A stretch of 37,613 nt of DNA from Burkholderiales bacterium (GCA_028869005.1 JAGWTJ010000004.1:1-37613); one strand, 5' to 3'. Positions 19,159 to 30,969 are shown, counted from the stretch's first letter. Numbers and translations: made by a program. Notes: a model not told the origin generated them from the sequence alone.

Positions 19159-19761
19159 ATGCCGCTCCGACTGCCCACCGAGGAACGCCAGGCCGGCATC
19201 GTGGCCGCGGCGCTGCACCTGGCTCGCGAGTCGAGCCCGGCACTGATCACCAGCGGCGACATCGCCGCGCAGATCGGCGTCACGCAGGGCGCCCTGTTCA
19301 AGCACTTCCCGACCAAGGACGCGATCTGGCTGGCCGCCATGCGCTGGGCGCGCGAAGAACTGCTGGCGCGGCTGCAGTCGGCCGCGACGTCCGCGGCGCC
19401 GCCGCCGACGCAGGCGCTGGCGGCGATGTTCCGCGCCCACGTCGAGTTCATCATCGCCCACCCGGGCGTGCCGCGGCTGATCTTCCACGAACTGCAGCAA
19501 CCGGCCGACTCGCCGACCAAGCGCGAGGTGCGCGCGCTGCTGCAGGGCTACCGCCGGCTGCTGCTGGACACGCTGGCGCAGGCATCGGAGCAGCGCCTGC
19601 TGGGCCCGGACGTCGATGCCGAGGCCGCCGCCACCAGCTTCATCGGCCTGGTGCAGGGGCTGCTGATGCAGTCGATGCTGAGCGGCCGCGTAGCCGCCAT
19701 GCGGGCGCAGGCCGAGCGCGTCTTCGCGCTGTACCTGCGCGGCCTCGGAGCGGCCGCATGA
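19159..19761 (+). CDS. TetR/AcrR family transcriptional regulator
   Basis: LPTEERQAGIVAAALHLARESSPALITSGDIAAQIGVTQGALFKHFPTKDAIWLAAMRW: TetR HTH. Confidence 0.9.
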   Translation: MPLRLPTEERQAGIVAAALHLARESSPALITSGDIAAQIGVTQGALFKHFPTKDAIWLAAMRWAREELLARLQSAATSAAPPPTQALAAMFRAHVEFIIAHPGVPRLIFHELQQPADSPTKREVRALLQGYRRLLLDTLAQASEQRLLGPDVDAEAAATSFIGLVQGLLMQSMLSGRVAAMRAQAERVFALYLRGLGAAA

Positions 19762-20948
19762 AGCTCTCGCCGCCGGCCACGCGCCGGATCGTCCTCGTCG
19801 CGCTCGGCGCGGCGCTGGCGCTGGCGCTGGCCTTCGTGGCGCTGCGCTCGGGGCCGCTGGCGGCGACCCGCGTCGGCGTCGTGCAGGCTGTCGAAGGACG
19901 TCTCGAGCCAACGCTGTTCGGCGTCGGCAGCGTCGAGGCGCGCCGCAGCTACCTGATCGGCCCGACGGCGGCGGCGCGCGTGCGTTCGGTCGCGGTGGAC
20001 GTGGGCGACGCGGTGCGCGCCGGGCAGCCGCTGGCCGAGATGGACCCGGTGGACCTGGACCAGCGCGGGGCCGCGCTCGACGCTTCGATCGCCCGCGCCG
20101 CCAGCGCCACCGTCGCGGCCGAGGCGCAGCGCCGCGACGCGCTGGCGCGACACGAGCTGGCGGCAGCGAACGCGCGCCGCTATCGCGATCTGGGCGCGCA
20201 GGACTTCGTCAGCGCCGGCGCCGTCGAGGCGCGCCGGCAGGAGGAAGCGTCGGCCGAGGCCGCGCTCGGCGCAGCGCAGGCCAATCTGGCCGCGGCACGG
20301 CTGGACGAGCAGCGGCTCGCCTCGGAGCGCGCCGGGCTGCGCGTGCAGCGCGCCAGCGTGCGCCTGATCGCGCCCGACGACGCCGTCGTCACCAGCCGCG
20401 ACGCCGAGCCCGGCTCCACCGTCGTCGCCGGCCAGGCGGTGCTGAGGCTGGTCGCGCCGTCGTCGCTGTGGATCCGGGTCCGCTTCGACCAGGGGCGCTC
20501 CGCCGGGCTGGCGGCCGGGCTGCGGGCGCAGATCGTGCTGCGCTCGGACCCGGGGCGCACGCTGGCGGGCCGCGTGGCGCGCGTCGAACCGGTGAGCGAC
20601 AGCATCACCGAGGAGCGCATGGCGCAGGTGAGCCTGGAGCCGCCGCCGGCCGGCCTGTCGGTGGGCGAGATGGCCGAAGTCACTCTGACCTTGCCCGCCA
20701 CGGCGCGCTCGGTGCTGCTGCCCAACGCGGCGATCAGGCAGTTCGGCGGCCGCAGCGGCGTGTGGACGCTCGACGGCAAGGCGCTGCGCTTCGCCCCGGT
20801 GCGTCTGGGCCAGACCGGCGTCGACGGCCAGGTTCAGGTGCTGCAAGGCGTCGCCGCCGGCACGACGGTGGTCGTCTACAGCGACAGCGAACTCGGCCCC
20901 GACAGCCGCGTCCGCGTCGTCGATTCGCTCGTCGCCCGCCAGCCGTGA
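19758..20948 (+). CDS. HlyD/DevB-type membrane fusion (periplasmic adaptor) protein
   Basis: VQAVEGRLEPTLFGVGSVEARRSYLIGPTAAARVRSVAVDVGDAVRAGQPLAEMDPVDLDQRGAALDASIARA...LIAPDDAVVTSRDAEPGSTVVAGQAVLRLV; ATGA overlap with tetR-like gene. Confidence 0.9.
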   Translation: MKLSPPATRRIVLVALGAALALALAFVALRSGPLAATRVGVVQAVEGRLEPTLFGVGSVEARRSYLIGPTAAARVRSVAVDVGDAVRAGQPLAEMDPVDLDQRGAALDASIARAASATVAAEAQRRDALARHELAAANARRYRDLGAQDFVSAGAVEARRQEEASAEAALGAAQANLAAARLDEQRLASERAGLRVQRASVRLIAPDDAVVTSRDAEPGSTVVAGQAVLRLVAPSSLWIRVRFDQGRSAGLAAGLRAQIVLRSDPGRTLAGRVARVEPVSDSITEERMAQVSLEPPPAGLSVGEMAEVTLTLPATARSVLLPNAAIRQFGGRSGVWTLDGKALRFAPVRLGQTGVDGQVQVLQGVAAGTTVVVYSDSELGPDSRVRVVDSLVARQP

Positions 20949-22156
20949 TCAGCCTGGCCGGCCGCGACCTGCTGCACTCATGGGGCAAGTTCGTGCTGAC
21001 GAGTGTCGGCCTGGGCCTGCTGATCGGCGTCACGCTGACCATGGCCGGCGTGTACCGCGGCATGGTCGACGACGCGCGTGCGCTGCTGCGCAACAGCGGC
21101 GCCGACGTCTGGGTCGTGCAGCAGGACACCCAGGGTCCGTACGCCGAAGCGTCGAACCTGCACGACGACGTCGTGCGCAGCGTGCTCGGCCTGAGCGACG
21201 TGCAGCGCGCTGCCAACGTCACCTACCTGACGATGCAGGTGCGCCGCGCGTCGCGCAACGGCGCGGCCGGTGACGACGTGCGCGCGATGGTCGTCGGCTT
21301 CGAGCCCGGTCAGCCCGGTGAACCGGACTACCTGGTGGCGGGCCGGCGCGTCACGCGCAGCCACTACGAGGCGGTGGCCGACCTGCGCACCGGCTTCGCT
21401 TTAGGCGAGCGCGTCCGCATCCGCCGCCACGACTACACCGTGGTCGGGCTGACGCGGCGCATGGTGTCCTCGGGCGGCGACCCGATGGTCTTCATCCCGC
21501 TGGCCGACGCCCAGGAGGCGCAGTTCCTCAAGGACAACGACGCCATCCTGAACGAGCGTGCGCGCACGGCGGCCAATCCGGCGCTGAACCGGCCGGGCGT
21601 GCCCGGCCTGCTCGAGGCGGTGCAGGCCTCGCAGGCGAGCAACCGCTTCGTCAACGCCGTGCTGGTGCAGGTGCGGCCCGGCACCGACCCCGAACGCGTC
21701 GCCGCCCAGGTGCGCCGCTGGAAGCACCTGGAGGCCTTCACCGGCGCGCAGATGGAGAAGATCCTGATCGTCAAGCTGATCGCGACCTCGGCGCGGCAGA
21801 TCGGCATGTTCCTCGTCATCCTGGCGGTCGTCAGCGCCGCCGTCGTCGCCTTCATCATCTACACGATGACGCTGGGCAAGATCCGCGAGATCGCCGTGCT
21901 CAAGCTGATCGGCACACGCGACCGCACCATCGCCGGCATGATCCTGCAGCAGGCGCTGGGCCTCGGGCTGATCGGCTTCGTCGTCGGCAAGATCGCCGCC
22001 ACGCTGTGGGCGCCGGTGTTCCCGAAGTACGTGCTGCTCGAGTGGGGCGACGCCGTGGCGACGCTGGCGGCGGTGACGGCGGTGTGCGCGCTGGCGAGCA
22101 CGCTGGCCATCCGCGCGGCGCTCGCCGTCGATCCGGCGGCGGCCATCGGAGGCTGA
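20945..22156 (+). CDS. ABC transporter permease (DevC/FtsX-like)
   Basis: GTG start overlapping previous stop; hydrophobic segments (VILAVVSAAVVAFIIYTMTLGKIREIAVLKLIGTRDRTIAGMILQQA) typical of MacB/DevC permeases. Confidence 0.88.
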   Translation: MISLAGRDLLHSWGKFVLTSVGLGLLIGVTLTMAGVYRGMVDDARALLRNSGADVWVVQQDTQGPYAEASNLHDDVVRSVLGLSDVQRAANVTYLTMQVRRASRNGAAGDDVRAMVVGFEPGQPGEPDYLVAGRRVTRSHYEAVADLRTGFALGERVRIRRHDYTVVGLTRRMVSSGGDPMVFIPLADAQEAQFLKDNDAILNERARTAANPALNRPGVPGLLEAVQASQASNRFVNAVLVQVRPGTDPERVAAQVRRWKHLEAFTGAQMEKILIVKLIATSARQIGMFLVILAVVSAAVVAFIIYTMTLGKIREIAVLKLIGTRDRTIAGMILQQALGLGLIGFVVGKIAATLWAPVFPKYVLLEWGDAVATLAAVTAVCALASTLAIRAALAVDPAAAIGG

Positions 22157-22157
22157 C

Positions 22158-22865
22158 GTGGGCACGCCCGGCATCCGCGTCGAAGGCCTGCGCAAACGCT
22201 ACGGCCGCGGCGCCACCGCCGTCGATGCGCTGAAGGACGTGAACATGACCGTCGACGCCGGCGAGGTCGTCGGCCTGATCGGCCCCTCCGGATCGGGCAA
22301 GAGCACGCTGCTCAAGTGCCTGGGCGCCGTCATCGAGCCGAGCGGCGGCAAGATGGTGCTGGGCGGCCAGACGATCTACGACGACGGCTGGCGCATCGGC
22401 GACCTGCGCGCGCTGCGGCGCGACCGCATCGGCTTCGTGTTCCAGGCGCCCTACCTGATCCCGTTCCTCGACGTCACCGACAACGTGGCGCTGCTGCCGA
22501 TGCTGGCCGGACAGCCCAACGACGAGGCGCGCGCGCGCTCGCGTGAACTGCTGGCGGCGCTCGAGGTCGACCATCGCGCACGCGCCCTGCCGTCGGAACT
22601 GTCCGGCGGCGAGCAGCAGCGCGTGTCGATCGCGAGGGCACTGGCGAACCGGCCGCCGGTGATCCTGGCCGACGAACCGACGGCCCCGCTGGACAGCGAG
22701 CGCGCGTTGGCGGTCGTGCGCATCCTCGACCAGATGGCGCTGCAGTACCGCACGGCGATCATCGTCGTCACGCACGACGAGAAGATCATTCCGTCCTTCC
22801 GGCGCCTGTACCGCATCCGCGACGGCCGCACGCACGAGGAGCGCGGCGAAGGACGCCGCCTCTGA
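22158..22865 (+). CDS. ABC transporter ATP-binding protein (DevA/LolD-like)
   Basis: VVGLIGPSGSGKSTLLKCLGAV...LSGGEQQRVSIARALANRPPVILADEPTAPLDSERA: Walker A, signature, Walker B. Confidence 0.95.
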   Translation: MGTPGIRVEGLRKRYGRGATAVDALKDVNMTVDAGEVVGLIGPSGSGKSTLLKCLGAVIEPSGGKMVLGGQTIYDDGWRIGDLRALRRDRIGFVFQAPYLIPFLDVTDNVALLPMLAGQPNDEARARSRELLAALEVDHRARALPSELSGGEQQRVSIARALANRPPVILADEPTAPLDSERALAVVRILDQMALQYRTAIIVVTHDEKIIPSFRRLYRIRDGRTHEERGEGRRL

Positions 22866-22952
22866 CGCTGCGAGCGCGCTGCTCTACGATAGGCCCGGCG
22901 TCTGGGCGCCTTCGACCGCACCACCGGCCACCGATCTTCACCGGCAACGCTC

Positions 22953-23321
22953 ATGTCCTACCTCGACGACCCGCGCGTGCTGTTCGCCGCCGAACGCACG
23001 CTGCTCGCCTGGCAGCGCACCGCCATCGCATTGATGGGCTTCGGCTTCGTCGTCGAGCGCTTCGGTCTGTTCCTGCGCATGGTGAGCAACCAGCCGCTGA
23101 GCCTGTCGCAGCGCGGCTTCTCGCTGTGGCTGGGCGTCGCGCTGCTGGTGCTCGGGGCCGGCGTGGTCGTCGTCTCGGCGCTGCAGTTCCGCACCGTGGT
23201 GCGCACCCTCGGCGAGAAGGAGATCCCGCGCGGCTACTGGCTCGCCCACGGCGTCTGGCTCAATTTCGCGCTCGCGCTGCTCGCGCTCGCGCTGGCGGTG
23301 CACTTCGTCGTCAGCGGCTGA
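22953..23321 (+). CDS. DUF202 (YidH-like) inner-membrane protein
   Basis: DDPRVLFAAERTLLAWQRTAIALMGFGFVVERFGLFL: characteristic DUF202 N-terminus; three hydrophobic segments. Confidence 0.88.
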   Translation: MSYLDDPRVLFAAERTLLAWQRTAIALMGFGFVVERFGLFLRMVSNQPLSLSQRGFSLWLGVALLVLGAGVVVVSALQFRTVVRTLGEKEIPRGYWLAHGVWLNFALALLALALAVHFVVSG

Positions 23322-23468
23322 AACGCGCGACGCCGTCGAAGCGCGCCGGCGAATCACTTCTTTACCGGCCGTGACACGACGCGCTGTTGCGTCGGGGGTA
23401 GAGTGGCCTGCCGCGCATCGCGCCGGCCTCGGCGCAGCGCCTACGGCCCACGCCGCAAGGACACAACC

Positions 23469-23966
23469 ATGCTCGACGAATTCCAAGACGCGGCCGTCGC
23501 CGCGCAGTCCGATCCGAGCCCTGACCCACCCAAGCGCAGATCGAATCCGATCCCGCGCCTCGTCGCCCGCATGTATGCGGCCAGCGACGCCGCGCTGCGG
23601 GCGCGCGTGCTGCAGCGGCTGCTCGATCCGCTGGGCACGCTCGGCATGGCCGCCGTCGCCGCCGGTGCGTTCGCGATCTTCGTGCAGCGCCGCGGCATCG
23701 ACGGCATCCGCGTCTCGCTCGACGACGTGAGCCGCTTCTCGGGCGAGCAGATCGCCGAACTGGCGCACTTCGTCTGGCAGGTCAGCCCGGAGGCGCTGCA
23801 GTCGGTGGCCAACGCCATCGTCGACAGCCCGGTGGGCCTCACCGCCTTCAGCGCGTCGGCCGCGGTGCTGCTGGTGCAGGCACTGGGGCGCATGCGACCC
23901 GGGGCGGTCGGCCCCGCAGGCGTTCAGCGCGACAGCCGCTTCACGCCCTCGAGCGGGCAGGCATAG
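23469..23966 (+). CDS. Hypothetical protein with possible membrane segments
   Basis: ORF MLDEFQDAAVAAQSDPSPDPPKRRSNPIPRLVARMYAASDAALRARVLQRLLDPLGTLGMAAVAAGAFAIFVQRR...; good codon context, no family recognised. Confidence 0.6.
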   Translation: MLDEFQDAAVAAQSDPSPDPPKRRSNPIPRLVARMYAASDAALRARVLQRLLDPLGTLGMAAVAAGAFAIFVQRRGIDGIRVSLDDVSRFSGEQIAELAHFVWQVSPEALQSVANAIVDSPVGLTAFSASAAVLLVQALGRMRPGAVGPAGVQRDSRFTPSSGQA

Positions 23967-24847
23967 ATGCAGTTGCGCAGCGCCGCGATCGCCTCGTAGC
24001 GAGGAAAGGTGCGCCGCCACGCGAGCACGACGCGGCGCGTCGGCGGCGGCGGCACGAACTTGACGTAGCGCACGTGCGGCTGCGGCTCCTTGGGCACCGA
24101 CAGTTGCGGCACCACGGTCACGCCCATGCCCGAGGCCACCATGTACTTGATGGTCTCGAGCGAGCTGCCCTCGAAACTCTTGCGGATGCCCTCGGCATCG
24201 CTCGAGAAGTGCGCGTACTCGGGACAGACCTCGAGCACATGGTCGCGAAAGCAGTGCCCGGTACCGAGCAGCAGCATCGTCTCGTTCTTCAGCTCCTCGG
24301 CGCTGACGCTCTTGCGCCTGGCCAGCGGATGCTGCGCCGGCACCGCGGCCATGAACGGCTCGTCGTACAGCGGCGCCACCGCCAGACCCGTGTCGGGAAA
24401 CGGCTCGGCCAGGATCGCGCAGTCGAGCTCGCCGGTGCGCAGCATCTCGAGCAGCCGCGTCGTGAAGTTCTCCTGCAGCATGAGCGGCATCTGCGGCACG
24501 CGCTCGATCGCCTGGCGCACGAGGTCGGGCAGCAGATACGGCCCGATCGTGTAGATGATGCCCAGGCGCAGCGGACCGGTCACCGGGTCCTTGCCGAGCT
24601 TGGCGATCTCCTTGATCGCCGCCGCCTGCTCGAGCACCTGCTGCGCCTGGCGCACGATCTGCTCGCCGAGCGGCGTCACCGCCACCTCGGTGGTGCCGCG
24701 CTCGAAGAGCTTGACGTCGAGTTCCTCCTCGAGCTTCTTGATGGCCACGCTGAGCGTCGGCTGCGAGACGAAACAGGCCTCGGCGGCGCGCCCGAAGTGC
24801 CTCTCGCGCGCGACGGCGACGACGTACTTGAGCTCGGTCAGCGTCAT
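23924..24847 (-). CDS. oxyR: LysR-family oxidative stress regulator OxyR
   Basis: MTLTELKYVVAVARERHFGRAAEACFVSQPTLSVAIKKLEEELDVKLFERG... plus redox-cysteine region GTGHCFRDHVLEVC. Confidence 0.9.
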   Translation of the reverse strand: MTLTELKYVVAVARERHFGRAAEACFVSQPTLSVAIKKLEEELDVKLFERGTTEVAVTPLGEQIVRQAQQVLEQAAAIKEIAKLGKDPVTGPLRLGIIYTIGPYLLPDLVRQAIERVPQMPLMLQENFTTRLLEMLRTGELDCAILAEPFPDTGLAVAPLYDEPFMAAVPAQHPLARRKSVSAEELKNETMLLLGTGHCFRDHVLEVCPEYAHFSSDAEGIRKSFEGSSLETIKYMVASGMGVTVVPQLSVPKEPQPHVRYVKFVPPPPTRRVVLAWRRTFPRYEAIAALRNCIYACPLEGVKRLSR

Positions 24848-25500
24848 GGCGCACTCACGCGCGCCGCGGCACGGCGCGCGCGCCAGGCGCCGGCCAGCGC
24901 GAGCACGCCGGGCAGGCCGATCATCAGCCAGACGATGATCGAGAAGTGGGCCTGCACCCAAGGCAGGTTGCCGAACAGGTAGCCGGCCAGCACCACGCTC
25001 GCCACCCACAGGCCGCCGCCGGTCACGTCATAGAGCGTGAAGCGGCGCCGCGTCATCGCCGCCACGCCGGCGACGAAGGGTGCGAAGGTGCGCAGGAACG
25101 GCATGAAGCGCGCCGCCACCAGCGTGATGCCGCCGTAGCGCTCGTAGAAGGCATGCGCCTGCTCGAAGGCACGGCGGTTGAACCAGCGGCTGTGCTCCCA
25201 TTGCCACACGCGCGGGCCGACGGCGCGGCCGATCGTGTAGTTGGTCTGGTTGCCCGCCACCGCCGCCAGCCAGAGCAGCCCGATCGACGGCGCCAGGTGC
25301 ATCAGGCCGACGCCGCACAGCGCGCCGACGACGAACAGCATCGAGTCGCCGGGCAGGAACGGCATCACGACCAGGCCGGTCTCGACGAAGATGATCGCGA
25401 ACAGCAGCGCGTAGACCCAGGCGCCGTGCGCGAGCACGAATTCGCGCAAATGGCGGTCGACGTGCAGCACGAAGTCGACCAGCGGCAGCAGGACATCCAT
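24844..25500 (-). CDS. DedA family membrane protein
   Basis: YALLFAIIFVETGLVVMPFLPGDSMLFVVGALCGVG...GNQTNYTIGRAVGPRVW...HAFYERYGGITLVAARFMPFLRTFAPFVAGVAAM. Confidence 0.93.
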   Translation of the reverse strand: MDVLLPLVDFVLHVDRHLREFVLAHGAWVYALLFAIIFVETGLVVMPFLPGDSMLFVVGALCGVGLMHLAPSIGLLWLAAVAGNQTNYTIGRAVGPRVWQWEHSRWFNRRAFEQAHAFYERYGGITLVAARFMPFLRTFAPFVAGVAAMTRRRFTLYDVTGGGLWVASVVLAGYLFGNLPWVQAHFSIIVWLMIGLPGVLALAGAWRARRAAARVSAP

Positions 25501-25599
25501 CGCGCGATTATCGAGGGGCGCCGGGCAGGCCCGTTGCGGACCACGCGGGCCACGCGGGCCGTGCGAAGCGGCGTGCGGTGCGAGGCAGCGCGAACCCCG

Positions 25600-25633
25600 C
25601 GCTCAGGCCTTCATGACGCTCAGGCCTTCATGA
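25600..25633. repeat. Perfect tandem duplication, 2 x 17 bp (CGCTCAGGCCTTCATGA)
   Basis: 25600-25616 and 25617-25633 identical; spans the recG stop codon. Confidence 0.95.
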
Positions 25634-27692
25634 ACTCGGCGCGCCCACCCAGCCAGCGCTGCACATGCGCCGCCGCCGCCTCGGGTTGCTCGCGCAGCAG
25701 GCGCGGCGCGAGCGCGCGTGCCGCGTCGAGCAGCGCGGCGTCGCCGTCGATGTCGGCAAAGCGCAGCAGCGCGTCGCCGCTCTGGCGCGCGCCCATGAAC
25801 TCGCCGGGACCGCGCAGGGCGAGGTCGCGCCGTGCGATCTCGAAGCCGTCGCTGGTCTCGGTCATCGCGCGCAGGCGCTGCTTGGCGGTGGCCGACAGCG
25901 GCGCGGCGTACAGCAGCACGCACACGCTGGCCGCCGCGCCGCGCCCGACGCGGCCGCGCAACTGGTGCAGTTGCGCCAGCCCGAAGCGCTCGGCGTGCTC
26001 GATCACCATCAGGCTGGCGGCCGGCACGTCGACGCCGACCTCGATCACGGTGGTGGCCACCAGCACGCGCAGCTCGCCGCACGTGAAGCGCGCCATCACC
26101 GCCGCCTTCTCCGCGGCGCCCAGGCGCCCGTGCAGCAGGCCGACCGCCGTGCCGGGCAACGCCGCGGCCAGTTCGGCGTGGGTGGCAGTGGCGTTCTGCA
26201 GATCGACATGCTCGCTTTCCTCGACCAGCGGGCAGACCCAGTAGACCTGACGCGCAGCCCCCGCGGCGAGTTCGTCGCGGATGCGCGCCACCACCTGCGC
26301 GCGCTTGTCTTCACCGAACAGGCGCGTCACCACCGGCTTGCGGCCGGGCGGCAGTTCGTCGATGGTGCTCACGTCGAGGTCGGCGAAGTAGCTCATCGCC
26401 AGCGTGCGCGGGATCGGCGTCGCGCTCATCATCAGCAGGTGCGGCTCGAGCTGCTGCTGGTCGAGCTTGTCGCGCAGCGCCAGCCGTTGCGCGACGCCGA
26501 AGCGGTGCTGCTCGTCGACCACCGCCAGTCCGAGACGCGCGAACACCACGTCGCGCTGGATCACGGCGTGCGTGCCGACGACGAGCGCGGCCGCGCCCGA
26601 GGCCACCTGCGCGAGCGCCTCGGCACGCGCGCGGCCCTTGCGGCTGCCGCTGAGCCACGCCACCTGCACGCCGAGCGGCCGCAGCCAGTCGACGAGCTTG
26701 CGCAGATGCTGTTCGGCGAGCAACTCGGTGGGCGCCATCAGCGCGCACTGCCAGCCGGCGTCGATGGCGCGCGCGGCGGCCAGCGCCGCCACCACCGTCT
26801 TGCCCGAGCCGACGTCGCCCTGCAGCAGCCGGTGCATCGGCTGCGCGCGCGCCAGATCGCGCTCGATCTCGGCCGCCACGCGCCGCTGCGCCGCGGTGAG
26901 GCGAAACGGCAAGGCGGCGGCCAGCGCGTCGTACAGCGCGCCGCTACGCGCCGCCAGCGCCGGTGCGCGCAACGCGGCGCGCGCGCTCTGCGCCTGGCCC
27001 TGCGCGAGCTGCTGGGCGAGCAGTTCCTCGAACTTCAGCCGTTGCCACGCCGGGTGGCTGCGGTCTTCGAGCGCGGCCAGCGGCTGGCCGGGCACCGGGT
27101 GGTGCAGCATCTGCAGCGCATCGCGCAGACTCGGCAGCGCCGCCAGCTCGGGCGGCAGCAGCGCGTCGGGCCACAGCGCGGCCAGCGGCGCGCGCGCGAG
27201 CGCCGCTTCGACCGCCTTGCGCAGATAGGCCTGCGGCAGTTGCGCGCTCGCCGGATAGACCGGCGTGAGCGCGCTCGGCAGCGGCGTGTCGGGTGCCACC
27301 GCGCGCACCGTCGGATGCACCATCTCGCGCCCGAGCAGGCCGGCGCGCACCTCGCCCAGCACGCGCAGCAGCCGGCCTGCACCCATCTGCCTTTGCTGCG
27401 AAGGGTAGAAATGCAGGAAGCGCAGCACGAGCTCGCCGCTGGCATCGGCCAGCCACACGACGAGCTGGCGGCGGCTGCGCGTCTCGATGCGCGCGTCGCG
27501 CACCACGCCCTGCACCTGAGCGTGCTCGCCGTCGTGCAGCGCGGCGATCGGCACCAGGCGCGTCTCGTCCTCGTAGCGCAGCGGCAGGTGCAGCGCGAGG
27601 TCGATGTCGCGCACCAGGCCGAGCTTGCGCAGTGCGCGCGCGGGAGCGCTGAGCGCAGGTCGTGCCGGCGACGGTGACGGCGGGGCGGACAT
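25620..27692 (-). CDS. recG: ATP-dependent DNA helicase RecG
   Basis: [48 protein letters not shown]...[19 protein letters not shown]...[34 protein letters not shown]...[14 protein letters not shown]. Confidence 0.96.
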   Translation of the reverse strand: MSAPPSPSPARPALSAPARALRKLGLVRDIDLALHLPLRYEDETRLVPIAALHDGEHAQVQGVVRDARIETRSRRQLVVWLADASGELVLRFLHFYPSQQRQMGAGRLLRVLGEVRAGLLGREMVHPTVRAVAPDTPLPSALTPVYPASAQLPQAYLRKAVEAALARAPLAALWPDALLPPELAALPSLRDALQMLHHPVPGQPLAALEDRSHPAWQRLKFEELLAQQLAQGQAQSARAALRAPALAARSGALYDALAAALPFRLTAAQRRVAAEIERDLARAQPMHRLLQGDVGSGKTVVAALAAARAIDAGWQCALMAPTELLAEQHLRKLVDWLRPLGVQVAWLSGSRKGRARAEALAQVASGAAALVVGTHAVIQRDVVFARLGLAVVDEQHRFGVAQRLALRDKLDQQQLEPHLLMMSATPIPRTLAMSYFADLDVSTIDELPPGRKPVVTRLFGEDKRAQVVARIRDELAAGAARQVYWVCPLVEESEHVDLQNATATHAELAAALPGTAVGLLHGRLGAAEKAAVMARFTCGELRVLVATTVIEVGVDVPAASLMVIEHAERFGLAQLHQLRGRVGRGAAASVCVLLYAAPLSATAKQRLRAMTETSDGFEIARRDLALRGPGEFMGARQSGDALLRFADIDGDAALLDAARALAPRLLREQPEAAAAHVQRWLGGRAEFMKA

Positions 27693-27777
27693 GGAACAAT
27701 TCTCGCCGTCCGCAGCGGCGCCGCTCGCTCGCGACGCGCGTCGCACGTCGCGGATCCCACTTGCCCCCGGTTCACCG

Positions 27778-28827
27778 ATGCCTCGCTACACCACCGCGGA
27801 TTTCGACTTCGATCTGCCGCGCGAGCTGATCGCGCAGCATCCCGCAGCCGAGCGCAGTGCGGCGCGCCTGCTCGACGGTCGCAACGCGTTGCCGGTCGAC
27901 CGCGTCTTTCACGAGTTGCCGGCGCTGCTCGCTCCGGGCGACCTGCTGGTGTTCAACGACACGCGCGTCGTCAAGGCACGGCTGCTCGGCGCCAAGACCA
28001 GCGGCGGCGCGGTCGAGGTGTTGGTCGAGCGCGTGCTGCCGGGCCCGCCCGCCAACGAGGTGCTGGCCCATCTGCGCGCGAGCAAGTCGCCGCGGCCCGG
28101 CAGCGTGCTGCGCCTGGCCGACGCCTTCGACGCCGAGGTGCTGGGCCGCGGCGGTCCGGACGGCGCGCTGTTTCGCCTGCGCTGGCCCGACGACCCGTTC
28201 GCGCTGATGGCGCGTCACGGCCATGTGCCGCTGCCGCCGTACGTCGAGCACGGCGACAGCGCCGACGACGAGCGCCGCTACCAGACGGTGTTCGCGGCGC
28301 GTCCCGGCGCCGTCGCGGCGCCGACCGCAGCGCTGCACTTCGACGCGGGCGTGCTCGCCGCCCTCGACGCGCGCGGCGTGCGCCGCGCCGCCATCACGCT
28401 GCACGTCGGCGCCGGCACCTTCCAGCCGGTGCGCGTCGAAGACCTTACCGCGCACCGCATGCACAGCGAGTGGTTCGAGGTCGGCGCCGACAGCGCCGCC
28501 GCCATCGCCGCCACGCGCGCCGCCGGGGGACGCATCGTGGCCGTCGGCACGACCTCGCTGCGTGCGCTCGAAGCGGCCGCGCTGCGCTTGCCGGACGGCA
28601 CCGTGCAGCCGTGCCGCGGCGACACGGACCTCTTCATCACGCCGGGGTTCGAGTTCCGCGCCGTCGATCTGCTGCTCACCAACTTCCACCTGCCGCGCAG
28701 CACGCTGTTGATGCTGGTGGCCGCCTTCACCGGCTTCGAGCACATGCAGGCGCTGTACCGGCACGCCGTCGAGGCACGCTACCGCTTCTTCAGCTACGGC
28801 GACGCGATGCTGCTGGCGCGCGCCTGA
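27778..28827 (+). CDS. queA: S-adenosylmethionine:tRNA ribosyltransferase-isomerase
   Basis: [29 protein letters not shown]...[32 protein letters not shown]...[17 protein letters not shown]...[22 protein letters not shown]. Confidence 0.97.
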   Translation: MPRYTTADFDFDLPRELIAQHPAAERSAARLLDGRNALPVDRVFHELPALLAPGDLLVFNDTRVVKARLLGAKTSGGAVEVLVERVLPGPPANEVLAHLRASKSPRPGSVLRLADAFDAEVLGRGGPDGALFRLRWPDDPFALMARHGHVPLPPYVEHGDSADDERRYQTVFAARPGAVAAPTAALHFDAGVLAALDARGVRRAAITLHVGAGTFQPVRVEDLTAHRMHSEWFEVGADSAAAIAATRAAGGRIVAVGTTSLRALEAAALRLPDGTVQPCRGDTDLFITPGFEFRAVDLLLTNFHLPRSTLLMLVAAFTGFEHMQALYRHAVEARYRFFSYGDAMLLARA

Positions 28828-30102
<1,275 letters not shown>

Positions 30103-30108
30103 CGCCGC

Positions 30109-30969
30109 TCAGCGTGCGCGCGAGCATTCGACGACGCCCTTGGCGCCGTCGAACTGCGCCAGCGCCTGCGCCAGCCACGGCAGCAGCGGCGTGAGCGTGG
30201 CGCGCAGCGTGTGCGGCGGGTTGGCCACGAAGACGCTGCTGCCCATCATGCCGAAGCCGCGCGCGTCGGCTTGCGCCACAGTCAAACGAGCGTGCAGCCA
30301 GCCCTTCTTGGCCTGCGCGTCGGCGGCGGCCTGCAGCCGCTTGGGCAGGCGTGCCGCCTCCACGAGCTGCAGCTGCGGCAGCCAGACGATGACCACCGCC
30401 TCGGCAAAGCGCGTGAGTGCCTCGCGCAGCGCGGCCAGCGCGCGTGCGTAGTCGGTCTTGATCTCGTACGGCGGGTCGATCAGCACGACGCCTCGCCGCG
30501 TCGGCGGCGGCAGCACCGACTTGAGCGCCTCGAAGCCGTCGGCGGCGCGCACCTGCACGCCGGGCTCGTCGCCTAGCCACGAGGCGAGGATGCGCGCGTC
30601 GGTGGGATGCAGCTCGAACAGCCGCAACTGGTCCTGCGGCCGCATCAGCAGGTGCGCGATGGCGGGCGAGCCCGGGTACTGCCGCAGCGCGCCGCCGCCG
30701 TTGAAGCGGCGCACCAGATCGACGTAGCGGCGCACCGGCGCCGGTGCGGCGGCGGCGCGCTCAGCGAGGCGTGCGATGCCGCTTTCGAACTCGCGCCGCT
30801 TGCCGGCCTGTTCGCCCTCGAGCGAATAGCCGCCCGCGCCGGCGTGCGTGTCGACATAGCGCCAGCCCGCCGGCTTGTCGTTCATGTACGTGAGCACTTC
30901 GGCGAGCACGAGGTGCTTGAGCACGTCGGCATGATTGCCGGCGTGAAAGCCGTGGCGGTAGGCGAGCAT
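30109..30969 (-). CDS. rlmJ: 23S rRNA (adenine2030-N6)-methyltransferase RlmJ
   Basis: MLAYRHGFHAGNHADVLKHLVLAEVLTYMNDKPAGWRYVDTHAGAGGYSL...GVVLIDPPYEIKTDYARALAAL (DPPY motif). Confidence 0.95.
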   Translation of the reverse strand: MLAYRHGFHAGNHADVLKHLVLAEVLTYMNDKPAGWRYVDTHAGAGGYSLEGEQAGKRREFESGIARLAERAAAAPAPVRRYVDLVRRFNGGGALRQYPGSPAIAHLLMRPQDQLRLFELHPTDARILASWLGDEPGVQVRAADGFEALKSVLPPPTRRGVVLIDPPYEIKTDYARALAALREALTRFAEAVVIVWLPQLQLVEAARLPKRLQAAADAQAKKGWLHARLTVAQADARGFGMMGSSVFVANPPHTLRATLTPLLPWLAQALAQFDGAKGVVECSRAR

